Shown piece after piece: positions 25,177-33,237 of a stretch of 46,032 nt of DNA. Origin of the DNA: Bacillota bacterium (lineage in GTDB: Bacteria; Bacillota; Dethiobacteria; Dethiobacterales; Dethiobacteraceae). The notes beneath the pieces are model-generated. The model was not told where the DNA came from, did not search any database, and saw only the letters and a program-made list of their open reading frames with translations. The DNA lies in contig JAAYKP010000044.1 in NCBI GenBank assembly GCA_012522335.1, forward strand, positions 1-46,032. The letters are read 5' to 3'. The position numbers and the translations under genes were made by a program. Positions within the stretch are counted from its first letter, which is position 1; each line of letters opens with the position of its first letter.

Positions 25177-26007
25177 TTAAACAGGATCGTTTTGCTGAGA
25201 ATTAGCCGGCAAAACTTCATTCATGCTGCCCATTCTGTAACCTTCCAAATCCAGGGTAACGTAATTGTAGCCAAGTCTTTTTAAATGTACAGTAATCCGG
25301 TCGGCTAACGGCAGAATTTTTGGCAGTTCCACGGGCAGCACTTCAATACGTGCCGTCAGTCCATGCTGGCGTACCCGCACCTGCGAGAAAGACAGTGAAC
25401 GCAAAAAGGCTTCGGCCTCTTCTACCATGGACAGTTTCTTTTTAGTCAGGGGTTCACCATAGGGTATGCGGCTCGCTAAACATGCCAGTGCCGGCTTATT
25501 CCATGTCTCCAGGGAGTGTGCCCGTGACAGCTGACGTATTTCCGCTTTGGTCAGAGCTGCTTCCTGCAGCGGACTCCTGATTCCCAGTTCACGCAGCGCC
25601 CGTGCACCGGGACGGTAATCCTGCAGATCATCGTAATTACTGCCATCAAAGACATAGGTGAAGTTTTTGGCTTTTGCTACCTGCTGCAGCCGGGCAAAAA
25701 GAGCCTTCTTGCAGTGATAGCAGCGCTGTGGAGAATTGGCACGAATGGCATCATGGGCCAGCACATCGCAAGTAATAACCTGAAATGAAAAACCTAAGGC
25801 GGCAGCCAGGGCAGCCGCTGCCCGTTGTTCAGCAAGAGGAGTAAGGACTGAACTGATCATTACCATGTGTGCCCTATCATGCAAAACATTATGCGCAATT
25901 TTGGCTAAAAAAGTACTGTCTACCCCTCCTGAAAAAGCAATTACTGCACTGCCGGCATCCCTGATAATCTGCTGCAGGTGATTCAGCTTGCTTGTCGTTT
26001 CAGTCAT
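25177..26007 (-). CDS. larE: LarE, ATP-dependent sacrificial sulfur transferase
   Basis: LarE puts sulfur on the pyridinium precursor of the nickel-pincer cofactor, in many species taking the sulfur from its own cysteine. The 276-residue product has the PP-loop FSGGVDST (25-32), RCYHCKKALF (~96) and DGSNYDDLQDYRPGARA. PALACLASRIPYG places a Cys at position 176, the residue sacrificed in L. plantarum LarE. All expected motifs are present. No larA, larB or larC lies in the window, so partners are elsewhere, or it serves another pathway. Confidence 0.9.
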   Translation of the reverse strand: MTETTSKLNHLQQIIRDAGSAVIAFSGGVDSTFLAKIAHNVLHDRAHMVMISSVLTPLAEQRAAAALAAALGFSFQVITCDVLAHDAIRANSPQRCYHCKKALFARLQQVAKAKNFTYVFDGSNYDDLQDYRPGARALRELGIRSPLQEAALTKAEIRQLSRAHSLETWNKPALACLASRIPYGEPLTKKKLSMVEEAEAFLRSLSFSQVRVRQHGLTARIEVLPVELPKILPLADRITVHLKRLGYNYVTLDLEGYRMGSMNEVLPANSQQNDPV

Positions 26008-26121
26008 GTTAAACTCCTTTCCTGGGAATACTGCTGCCTGCTGCAGGCAATATTCTAGGAAATTAGTCAGAGTTCCTTTTTTCTCTTCCGGAAGAAAGAA
26101 ATCATTAATAATTGCCTGTAA

Positions 26122-26162
26122 GTAAAAAGCAGGCTGACCATAAACATGGTCAGCCTGCTTTT
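26122..26162 (-). terminator. Intrinsic terminator of the yqfC-cdd operon
   Basis: AAAAGCAGGCTGACCA (26125-26140) and TGGTCAGCCTGCTTTT (26147-26162) form a 16-bp stem with a six-base loop. On the minus strand it ends in TTTTTAC. It overlaps the cdd stop codon and separates cdd from larE. Confidence 0.92.
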
Positions 26163-26553
26163 AGCTGCTAAACTCGGCAAATGCTTCCGGCAGCAGTTCA
26201 GTCAGTCTGAAGATACGCTGTTTCCCCTCCAGATTGGCACATAAAATCCACATCTTCGGGGCAAATTCGGCCAGCACCTGGCGGCAGGCACCACAGGGTG
26301 TAGGCGGCTCAGGCAGATCCGCCACCAAGGCTAAACCGCTTATTTTTTTTCTGCCGGCGGCCACGGCTGTAAATGCGGCTACGCGTTCGGCACATATCGT
26401 CAAGCCGTAAGAAACATTCTCTACGTTACAGCCTGTAATGATCTCCCCATCTTCTGTCAACAGTGCAGCTCCCACAGCAAAACGCGAGTAAGGGGCATAA
26501 GCCTTCTCCCTGGCCAAGCGGGCCTGCTCAAGCAGACGGGTGTAAACGTCCAT
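26161..26553 (-). CDS. cdd: Cytidine deaminase
   Basis: This enzyme converts cytidine and deoxycytidine to uridine and deoxyuridine in pyrimidine salvage. It has 130 residues, the size of the small tetrameric zinc type. The zinc/catalytic motif is CAE (Cys54, Glu56) with PCGAC (Cys87, Cys90); substrate-binding residues are in GCNVENVSYG. The start follows AAAGGAGGG. In related genomes it is followed by era; here a strong terminator follows instead. Confidence 0.96.
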   Translation of the reverse strand: MDVYTRLLEQARLAREKAYAPYSRFAVGAALLTEDGEIITGCNVENVSYGLTICAERVAAFTAVAAGRKKISGLALVADLPEPPTPCGACRQVLAEFAPKMWILCANLEGKQRIFRLTELLPEAFAEFSS

Positions 26554-26566
26554 TTAGAGCCCTCCT

Positions 26567-27616
26567 TTAACGTGTGTAGGCGGGTAAAGTTAAGTTGTCC
26601 GTTTTCTCAATTTCAAACCTTAATTCACGGGACACCTGCAAAGTGATGCGAATAATATCTAAACCACTTGCCAAAACGTCTGGATCACCAATGGCCTGTA
26701 TGACAACCGGGTTCACAGCAATCCTTTCGTCATTGACAAGAATTGATGGACCCACACAACGGATAGCCGAATTGACCGTTAAACGCTGATTACCGACGGC
26801 TACACCACGGGCACCGGCAGCAAATAATTCATTAACGGTATCTCGGACATCAGTTTCATGAATAATAGCATCACTGGTATAGCCATTTGTATCGTCATAG
26901 ATCTTGACAATCACGCCGGCACCGCTCATCTCTGCATAACCTGCCCGTGAACGCAGATCATGTATGGTGACGCGCAGTGAATCAATTTCTTTCTGCAGAG
27001 AACGAATCTGATCTGCCGCAGTTAATGGTACCATTAACTGCCCACGGCCATTTTCTATTTCCATTTCGACAATTAAATCCTGTGCCTGTTCACCAAGGGT
27101 TACCGTCTCAGCTATTTCCTGCAGAGTCTCCGGAGTTAAAAGATGCGACGGTTCTGCTTCTACATCCTGGCCGCGCACCAATTTTACCGTCAGCTGCTGT
27201 TTGTCCCTGATCTGCTGTACCTGTGGATCCTGATTTATCAGCAGCAGAACTGTTTCCCGCTGCTTCGCGTCATATTCCTGCAAAATTCTTTCCTGCGTCC
27301 GGGAAGCATAAGTAAGAATCGCTTTGTTCAGCTCTTCCTCGTTAGCCGCTATTTCAATTTCATAATTGAAGCGAGAGAGATATTCCCGCACTTGTGTGCG
27401 TGACTCTACGCCCAGGTTTTTCGCCAGCCGCCTGTTATAGTCGACCAAGTCCTTGGCAGCCTGCTGCTTAGCGGCAAAACCCTCCTGCACCGGGTCCAAG
27501 CGATAATATAAAAAATAAAATCCCGCCGCTAAGAGCGCTGTATTAATTAATAAAATTACTAAAATAACGATAAGTCCTTTTTTGCCTGGTGAGAGAGCAG
27601 TATCAGAATTACTCAC
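26567..27616 (-). CDS. DUF881-family membrane-anchored protein
   Basis: This 349-residue protein starts at GTG 27616, with AAAGGAGGT rather far (about 12 bases) upstream. One N-terminal membrane helix (VILVILLINTALLAAGFYFLYY, ~18-40) is followed by an extracellular helical region. A coiled coil (IRSLQKEIDSLRVTIHDLRSR) leads into the DUF881 domain, ~230-335: GAGVIVKIYDD, IHETDVRDTVNELFAAGARGVAVGNQRL and GPSILVNDERIAVNPVVIQAIGDPDVLASGL. DUF881 (YlxW-like) proteins usually sit near division genes; the role is unknown. Sitting between dgkA and cdd is unusual. Confidence 0.85.
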   Translation of the reverse strand: MSNSDTALSPGKKGLIVILVILLINTALLAAGFYFLYYRLDPVQEGFAAKQQAAKDLVDYNRRLAKNLGVESRTQVREYLSRFNYEIEIAANEEELNKAILTYASRTQERILQEYDAKQRETVLLLINQDPQVQQIRDKQQLTVKLVRGQDVEAEPSHLLTPETLQEIAETVTLGEQAQDLIVEMEIENGRGQLMVPLTAADQIRSLQKEIDSLRVTIHDLRSRAGYAEMSGAGVIVKIYDDTNGYTSDAIIHETDVRDTVNELFAAGARGVAVGNQRLTVNSAIRCVGPSILVNDERIAVNPVVIQAIGDPDVLASGLDIIRITLQVSRELRFEIEKTDNLTLPAYTR

Positions 27617-27700
27617 TTACTGTCTTTGACCTCCTTTCAGTAAAAATCTTACATTGGTTCTAAGGTATCAGAAAGTAATTAAAAAGTCTTTATGAAACTA

Positions 27701-28078
27701 TTAAAAAACATTAAAGCTCTCCAGTACCTGAGGGCCAAAGATAAAAAGACCGACGATGATGGCATAAACAGCTGCCAACAGCGCAGCGCCGGCGGCTGCA
27801 TTTTTGGCCAACCTCGCCAGGGGATGATACTCCCGCGTAAATAAATCGACCACCCGTTCCAGCGCAGTATTTAACATTTCCATGGTCATGACTAAAAAAA
27901 TAGCAGAAAATAAAAAAAGCCACTCGCTGCCGGTCAGGCGAAAATAGACCCCGGCCGCAACTGCAGCTGCCGCAGCAGCAGTGTGAAAGCGCATATTCCG
28001 TTCACTGCGCCAGGCATCTGCCAAACCACAAAGGGCACTGTAGATACTATCTTTAAATCGTTTGTGTTTAAATTTCAT
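27701..28078 (-). CDS. dgkA: Diacylglycerol/undecaprenol kinase
   Basis: This small integral membrane kinase, in Gram-positive bacteria usually phosphorylating undecaprenol, has 125 residues from the ATG at 28078, which overlaps the ybeY end by 11 bases. Features: an amphipathic N-terminus (FKDSIYSALCGLADAWRSERNMRFH), three membrane helices and the catalytic motif MTMEMLNTALERVVD. The pattern E..NTA.E..VD is complete. It recycles lipid carrier for cell-wall synthesis. Confidence 0.94.
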   Translation of the reverse strand: MKFKHKRFKDSIYSALCGLADAWRSERNMRFHTAAAAAAVAAGVYFRLTGSEWLFLFSAIFLVMTMEMLNTALERVVDLFTREYHPLARLAKNAAAGAALLAAVYAIIVGLFIFGPQVLESFNVF

Positions 28079-28532
28079 CACGGGTTGCTCCTACTGCCTG
28101 CAGCAATTTCTCTTCCGCCAGACGCATTGCCTGCTGCGCTGTCTCTTCTTCATGATCATAGCCCAATAAATGCAGCAGGCCATGGGTAAAAAGATATAAT
28201 ACCTCTCGCTCCAGGCTGTGATTATAATCGGCCGCCTGCTCCTTAGCCCGTTCCAGCGAAATGATAATATCACCCAGCAGAAAATCCTCAGCTGCCGTTA
28301 AATCCTCGTCAGGCGTGATCAGGGGGAAGGAAAGCACATCAGTCGCTGCATCTACACCACGCCATTCCTTATTCAGTGCCTGTATCCTCAGATTATCACA
28401 GATTGTCAGGCTGATTTCCGCTGTCTGCGGCCAGCCATGTTCAGCCAGGGCCCGGCTGCAGATTGTTTCCATGGCTGAGAAGACGCCTGCCGGCAGCCCT
28501 TCCTTTAACTCATTATTTAGCAGAAGCACCAT
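28068..28532 (-). CDS. ybeY: Endoribonuclease YbeY
   Basis: YbeY takes part in 16S rRNA 3'-end maturation and ribosome quality control. The zinc motif HGLLHLLGYDH is present near residue 118, with the substrate-side pattern WRGVDAATDVLSFPL at ~60. I start at the ATG at 28532 (MVLLLNNEL), preceded by AGGGGGCG; that gives 154 residues. It overlaps the pgpH end by 20 bases and dgkA by 11, typical of tight translational coupling. Confidence 0.95.
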   Translation of the reverse strand: MVLLLNNELKEGLPAGVFSAMETICSRALAEHGWPQTAEISLTICDNLRIQALNKEWRGVDAATDVLSFPLITPDEDLTAAEDFLLGDIIISLERAKEQAADYNHSLEREVLYLFTHGLLHLLGYDHEEETAQQAMRLAEEKLLQAVGATRDEI

Positions 28533-30639
28533 TTTTTCGCCCCCTTTCAATTTCAGCCCTTAATTCCTTTTCAGGATACTCTATTCTTGTATGGTAAATT
28601 CCCGACAGTATTTTAACCAGTGCCACGGCAATAGTATCCAAGTCTTTTAAGGTAAGATCACATTGATCAAACTGGCCGTCATTTAACTTGTCTTTAATTA
28701 TTTTGCGTACAATAGCTTCCACACGTCCCACCGCCGGCCGGGACAGGGAGCGGACTGCCGCTTCCACTGCATCGGCAATCATAATAATTGCTGCTTCTTT
28801 TGTTTGTGGGATCGGCGCTTCGTAACGAAAATTTTCTTCGCGCACAACTTCTTTGCTATCCCGATTTTTTTCCGCCTGCTGATAGAAGAAGGAAACAAGA
28901 CTGTTGCCATGATGCTGGTAGATAATGTCCTGAATTACCTGAGGTAGATTTGCTTTTTGTGCCATTTCCAAACCATCTTTAATATGAGAGGTGATAATTA
29001 GTGTGCTTAAATTAGGGGAGATTTTATCGTGTGGGTTTGCTCCCCCCATTTGGTTTTCAATAAAAAAATAGGGGCGCTTCAGCTTGCCAATATCATGATA
29101 AAAAGCACCTACCCGGGCCAACAGCGGATCTCCGCCGACCGTTTCCGCCGCCGCTTCAGCCAAATTAGCCACCAGTAAACTATGGTGATAAGTGCCCGGC
29201 GCTTCCAGCAGCAGCTGCTTTAACAGCGGATGAGCGGGATCAGCTAATTCCAGTAAGGTGACCGCAGTAGTAAGGCCAAAACCGCTTTCCAAATAGGGCA
29301 AAAGGCCAATGGCCATGACAGCTGAAACAAGACCGTTGGCCACAGCAGCAAAGATGCTAACGCCAAATTCACGCAAAATATCGTAACCAAAGCGCAGATT
29401 GCCGGTATACAGGAAAAGACCAAACACAGCCAAAACATTAACAGCAGCCACATAAAAACCGGCCTTAGTGATATCTGAACGGCGGCTTAAATCGGTGACA
29501 CTAAAGGAGGCTACCAGACCGCCAAATAATGCTGCCAACATATAACGAAAATCATTGCCGGCGATGAGAACGACAAAAACGGAAAAGGCCAGCGTCATCA
29601 GCACCGCTAACTCTGCATTCAGCAGCACGGCAATTAAAAACGCGCCCATGGCCACCGGAACCAAATAACCGGAAAAATAGTTAGCAGCAATGGCAAAAGT
29701 TAAAGTAAGCAAAACAATTAACCCTAACAACAGCAGTAGGGTAGTATTTTCGTAAATCGCCTGCTGATAGATGTACAAATAGACACTGATCACGATAAAT
29801 AAAATCAATAAAATAGCCGCCAGACCAAAAAACATGGGAATACCGCCGAAACTATCCCGCAGCAGTCCCAAAGCCTCCAGCTGCTCCAAATGCCGCTGGG
29901 TCACTATTTCCCGTTCCTGAATAATTTCCGTACCTTCCAAAATACGCACAGGAGCCACGGCTTCACGTGCCGCCTGCCGTGCCTGGTTAGTTGTCTCGGC
30001 ATTATAAATCATGTTTGGTTCAATCACCGCTTCGGTAATGCGTACCATGACACGCTTCTGATCCTGATCGAAAATCAGAAAATTAATTTCCTGTGCGGCT
30101 TGGCGCTGTGCCGTTTCCACCCCGGCCGGCTTCACTCCCTGCTGCAGAATAACCTGTAAGACTTCTGCTAACTCTGCCTGCATGTCCGCTAAATCCTGCG
30201 GCCGCGCCTGCAGCAATGCCAGGGCCAGCACATCTGTCAGCTCTACCTCCACTGTCTCCTGCAGCAGAGCTGCCTTTTCTTCCTCCTCCAGCTGCAGGGC
30301 ACGCACTTCCTGCACCTGTTTAAAAAAATTGTTGACACGCTCTTCTGCACGGTTTAACACTGTAGGGTCATAATCAAATGACTCGGCAACCGCTTCTGCC
30401 GCCTGCTCCCGTAAGCGCTCCGTTTCATAGATATCCAGCGCTTCCCACTCTGCCACGATACGCCGCGGACTGGGTTTACCCAACTCCAAATCAAGCCGGT
30501 TTGACTTTAGAGTAAAAAACAGAATCAAAAGCAGGGCAAAATAAAGCAGGATTGCCAACAGAATCCGTTGGCGGCGTGGCTGCTGTGGAAAAAAATTATT
30601 TTGTTTAAACAGCTCTCCGAGGCGAGCGGTAAAGCCCAT
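28513..30639 (-). CDS. pgpH: Seven-TM HD phosphohydrolase PgpH/YqfF (c-di-AMP phosphodiesterase family)
   Basis: Family members in Listeria hydrolyse cyclic di-AMP. The 708-residue product has an N-terminal helix, then an extracellular 7TMR-HDED domain (~60-270), then seven membrane helices (~275-470). The cytoplasmic HD domain (~480-690) has APGTYHHSLLVANLAEAAAE and the catalytic pair in GAFYHDIGKLKRPYFF, then DKISPNLSTLIITSHIKDG and ILSGIYHTRIEYPEKEL. It starts by one-base overlap with the phoH stop (TAATG). Confidence 0.95.
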   Translation of the reverse strand: MGFTARLGELFKQNNFFPQQPRRQRILLAILLYFALLLILFFTLKSNRLDLELGKPSPRRIVAEWEALDIYETERLREQAAEAVAESFDYDPTVLNRAEERVNNFFKQVQEVRALQLEEEEKAALLQETVEVELTDVLALALLQARPQDLADMQAELAEVLQVILQQGVKPAGVETAQRQAAQEINFLIFDQDQKRVMVRITEAVIEPNMIYNAETTNQARQAAREAVAPVRILEGTEIIQEREIVTQRHLEQLEALGLLRDSFGGIPMFFGLAAILLILFIVISVYLYIYQQAIYENTTLLLLLGLIVLLTLTFAIAANYFSGYLVPVAMGAFLIAVLLNAELAVLMTLAFSVFVVLIAGNDFRYMLAALFGGLVASFSVTDLSRRSDITKAGFYVAAVNVLAVFGLFLYTGNLRFGYDILREFGVSIFAAVANGLVSAVMAIGLLPYLESGFGLTTAVTLLELADPAHPLLKQLLLEAPGTYHHSLLVANLAEAAAETVGGDPLLARVGAFYHDIGKLKRPYFFIENQMGGANPHDKISPNLSTLIITSHIKDGLEMAQKANLPQVIQDIIYQHHGNSLVSFFYQQAEKNRDSKEVVREENFRYEAPIPQTKEAAIIMIADAVEAAVRSLSRPAVGRVEAIVRKIIKDKLNDGQFDQCDLTLKDLDTIAVALVKILSGIYHTRIEYPEKELRAEIERGRKNGASAK

Positions 30640-31622
30640 TATTTATCACTCCGCTTCTGCTCCTGGTCATGCAGTTCATAGGCACGAATAATTTTTTGCA
30701 CCAAAGGATGGCGCACTACGTCACGCTCTGTCAAATAAATAAAATCAATTCCAGGAATCTTTTGTAAGATAGACTGCACTTGTTTTAGGCCGGAATAAGA
30801 CCCGCGGGGCAGATCTACCTGCGTAATATCACCGGTAATTACAGCCCGGGAACCATAACCCAGACGGGTTAAAAACATTTTCATCTGTTCATGTGTGGTG
30901 TTTTGTGCCTCGTCCAGAATAATAAAGGCATCGTCCAGTGTACGACCGCGCATATAGGCCAAGGGGGCAATCTCTATCATTCCCTTTTCCAGATAGGTAT
31001 GATAGACATCTATCCCCAGCAGATCATAAAGAGCATCATACAGGGGGCGCAGATAAGGAGCCACCTTGTCCTGCAAATCACCCGGTAAAAAACCAAGATT
31101 CTCCCCTGCTTCCACCGCAGGACGGGTTAAAACCAAGCGCTGCACAGTGCGCTCTTTTAAGGCCTTTACGGCCATGGTCATGGCCAGGTATGTTTTACCA
31201 GTACCTGCCGGGCCGATAGCAAAAACAATATCATTTTTCCTAATGGCATCCAAATAGCCTTTTTGCCCTATGGTCTTTGGCTTGATTTTTTTGCCGCGGG
31301 GCGTAATATAAATGATATCACTCAGCAAGCCCCGTAAACGTTCAGCTTGTCCGGTACGTATTAATTCAATGGCATACTCTACGTCAGGAACAGTAGGGAC
31401 TTGTCCCTGCTGCAGCAGCCACAGCAGCTCCCTGAACAGGAAAGCGACCTTTTCCGTATCTTCCTGTTTTCCTTCAACAATAACGGCATTGCCCTGTGGA
31501 ATGATATTGACTTTAAAATAACGTTCCAGCAGGGTAACATGCTGGTCAAAACGACCTAAAAGCTGCCTGATTTCTTCGTTGTTGGCTACCGGTATGGTGA
31601 TGCTGTTCTCTGCAAATGTCAA
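30639..31622 (-). CDS. phoH: PhoH-like ATPase
   Basis: This P-loop ATPase of 327 residues is thought to act in RNA metabolism together with YbeY. Walker A is GPAGTGKTYLAM (~136), Walker B FIILDEAQN, followed by QMKMFLTRLGYGSRAVITGDITQVDLP and the sensor YLTERDVVRHPLVQKII. An N-terminal KH-like part (LLERYFKVNIIPQGNAVIVEG) precedes the motor. The start is a TTG that overlaps the yqfD stop by 4 bases, with GGAGGCGAAG upstream at a somewhat long distance. Confidence 0.95.
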   Translation of the reverse strand: MTFAENSITIPVANNEEIRQLLGRFDQHVTLLERYFKVNIIPQGNAVIVEGKQEDTEKVAFLFRELLWLLQQGQVPTVPDVEYAIELIRTGQAERLRGLLSDIIYITPRGKKIKPKTIGQKGYLDAIRKNDIVFAIGPAGTGKTYLAMTMAVKALKERTVQRLVLTRPAVEAGENLGFLPGDLQDKVAPYLRPLYDALYDLLGIDVYHTYLEKGMIEIAPLAYMRGRTLDDAFIILDEAQNTTHEQMKMFLTRLGYGSRAVITGDITQVDLPRGSYSGLKQVQSILQKIPGIDFIYLTERDVVRHPLVQKIIRAYELHDQEQKRSDK

Positions 31623-32833
31623 AACGTTTCTTCGCCTCCGTTAACTATCTCTTCCACGGCAATATTTTCCCTTGTCTCTAAGATATATTGTACCCCTACA
31701 AAACCTTCTTTGTTCAGCTCAACCTCTCTCACTGTCACCTGCTCTGCAGTTTCACCCGGCGGCAGCTGCAGCTCAGCCAGTTTTTTCGCCCGCTCAGCGG
31801 CAACTTTGACAGCTTCTGCCCGAGTTAATTGTTTTTCCGCCAGAACTACTTCATAATACGTCTCTGTTACAATTTCGACAGGAATGCTGAGAATCCTTTC
31901 TAAAAGACGCCTGCTGCTCGTCTCCGTATCGTAATGACGGTAAGGGATATCACGCCCTACACGCAGAATAGACTGTCCGTCCACAAAAAAGTTCCAACAG
32001 CTGATTTGGCTGCCTGTACGCCTCCGAGTGGTCTCTGTCAGTTCTGCTTCAGCATAACCTTCGTACCAGACCCGCGCCGTAACTTCACCACGTGCCCGCA
32101 CAGGCAAACGGACAATTTCCTGTTCCGCTTCCGGAGCATACTGCGGTTCAGGCGACAAATAACCTTCAATCAACAGCTGCCCGCGTTTCACAGTCTCTCC
32201 CACTTCAACTTTAGCTTCCCCGACAATCACCAGTACATCTGTGACCAAGCCGTCCTTGGCGGCTACTAAGTGGGCATGAGCAGCACTTAGCGGCGGCGAT
32301 TTTATTTCTTCAACTATTTCAATCACCAGTTTTGTTCCTTGCAGATGCAGCCCAACCCATTCTAACCTCGGTTCCGCCAGCAGCATTTGAGAAATGACAG
32401 CATTTTTATCCAAACTTTCTTTAAACAGACCGGGTGCTGCGCCGGCCTGCGCAGCTAAGTGGCGAATATAGTCAGCTTCTAAATTTTCATTCCCCTGCAC
32501 TTCAACAAACCAGATAAAAGAAGAAAGAAGATACAAAGCCACAATGAACAGACTGCAGCCAAGCAAAAGGCCTCGCCGTCTGGTAAAACGGTGGCAGAAA
32601 AAGGGCAGCCCTACTTTGCGCACTATCTGCAGGCGGCAGTGCGTCCGCTTAGCTAAGTGGCGCAGCGCAAAGAAATGATCAAGCTCTACCTTAAAGTAAG
32701 CACCCTCAGCAGCGCGCTGCACATCCCACAAGGGGATGTGCTGACTGTTGGCCAAATTAATAAATTTCTCCGTGTTCCGTCCCTGTACGGCTACGATTAA
32801 ATAACCGGTAATCAAACTGCGCAGTCTTAGCAT
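31619..32833 (-). CDS. yqfD: Sporulation protein YqfD
   Basis: YqfD is a sigma-E-class membrane protein of endospore formers, needed for efficient sporulation. The product has a short cytoplasmic N-terminus (LITGYLIVAVQGRNTEKFINLA), one membrane helix at ~85-107 and a large extracytoplasmic part. That part contains VEVQGNENLEADYIRHLAAQAG, the core PxARGEVTARVWYE and YYEVVLAEKQLTRAEAVKVA, typical of the family. Starts in frame are ATG 32833, GTG 32839 and TTG 32845; I use the ATG, giving 404 residues. It follows yqfC. Confidence 0.9.
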   Translation of the reverse strand: MLRLRSLITGYLIVAVQGRNTEKFINLANSQHIPLWDVQRAAEGAYFKVELDHFFALRHLAKRTHCRLQIVRKVGLPFFCHRFTRRRGLLLGCSLFIVALYLLSSFIWFVEVQGNENLEADYIRHLAAQAGAAPGLFKESLDKNAVISQMLLAEPRLEWVGLHLQGTKLVIEIVEEIKSPPLSAAHAHLVAAKDGLVTDVLVIVGEAKVEVGETVKRGQLLIEGYLSPEPQYAPEAEQEIVRLPVRARGEVTARVWYEGYAEAELTETTRRRTGSQISCWNFFVDGQSILRVGRDIPYRHYDTETSSRRLLERILSIPVEIVTETYYEVVLAEKQLTRAEAVKVAAERAKKLAELQLPPGETAEQVTVREVELNKEGFVGVQYILETRENIAVEEIVNGGEETF

Positions 32834-32856
32834 CAACACCCGCAACCCCCTCGGCC

Positions 32857-33138
32857 CTACAGCTCATAGTACACAGCATTAATGCTGCCATCTACAGCAA
32901 TTTCTTCACTGGACAGATATTTGATTACAAGATCCTGACCGCTGACAATTAACTCACCACTATTAATGGCTACGCGGACACGTTCACCGCTGTACTCGAT
33001 CACGCCACGATGATTTTCGATGCAGCATTGAACATTGCCGATAATAGTAACTTTAGGTAAATTAAGCATAATCTCCTTCGGCAGTTCCATGGCATCCAGC
33101 AGAAGACTGCCCCACTGAGTAAGCTTCTTGCTGCCCAC
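32857..33138 (-). CDS. yqfC: Sporulation protein YqfC
   Basis: A GTG at 33138 directly behind GGAGGGAGGCGC gives 93 residues, the usual YqfC length; longer upstream frames are unnecessary. The protein is a small beta-rich YabP/YqfC-type protein with LPKEIMLNLPKVTIIGNVQCCIENHRGVIEYS near the start and VSGQDLVIKYLSSEEIAVDGSI at the end. Homologues are made in the mother cell. It heads the operon yqfC-yqfD-phoH-pgpH-ybeY-dgkA-DUF881-cdd. The stop is TAG. Confidence 0.93.
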   Translation of the reverse strand: MGSKKLTQWGSLLLDAMELPKEIMLNLPKVTIIGNVQCCIENHRGVIEYSGERVRVAINSGELIVSGQDLVIKYLSSEEIAVDGSINAVYYEL

Positions 33139-33198
33139 GCGCCTCCCTCCAATCCTTCTTTCATAACTATGCACGCGCTGTGACTGTTATGCACAGCA

Positions 33199-33223
33199 AA
33201 CGGCTGCCTGTACGGCAGCCGTT
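33199..33223 (-). terminator. Hairpin between the M23 peptidase gene and yqfC
   Basis: AACGGCTGCC (33199-33208) pairs with GGCAGCCGTT (33214-33223) around TGTAC. Only TTTGC follows on the minus strand, so termination may be partial. It marks the boundary between the peptidase gene and the yqfC operon. Confidence 0.6.
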
Positions 33224-33237
33224 AACAATGGGAAAAC

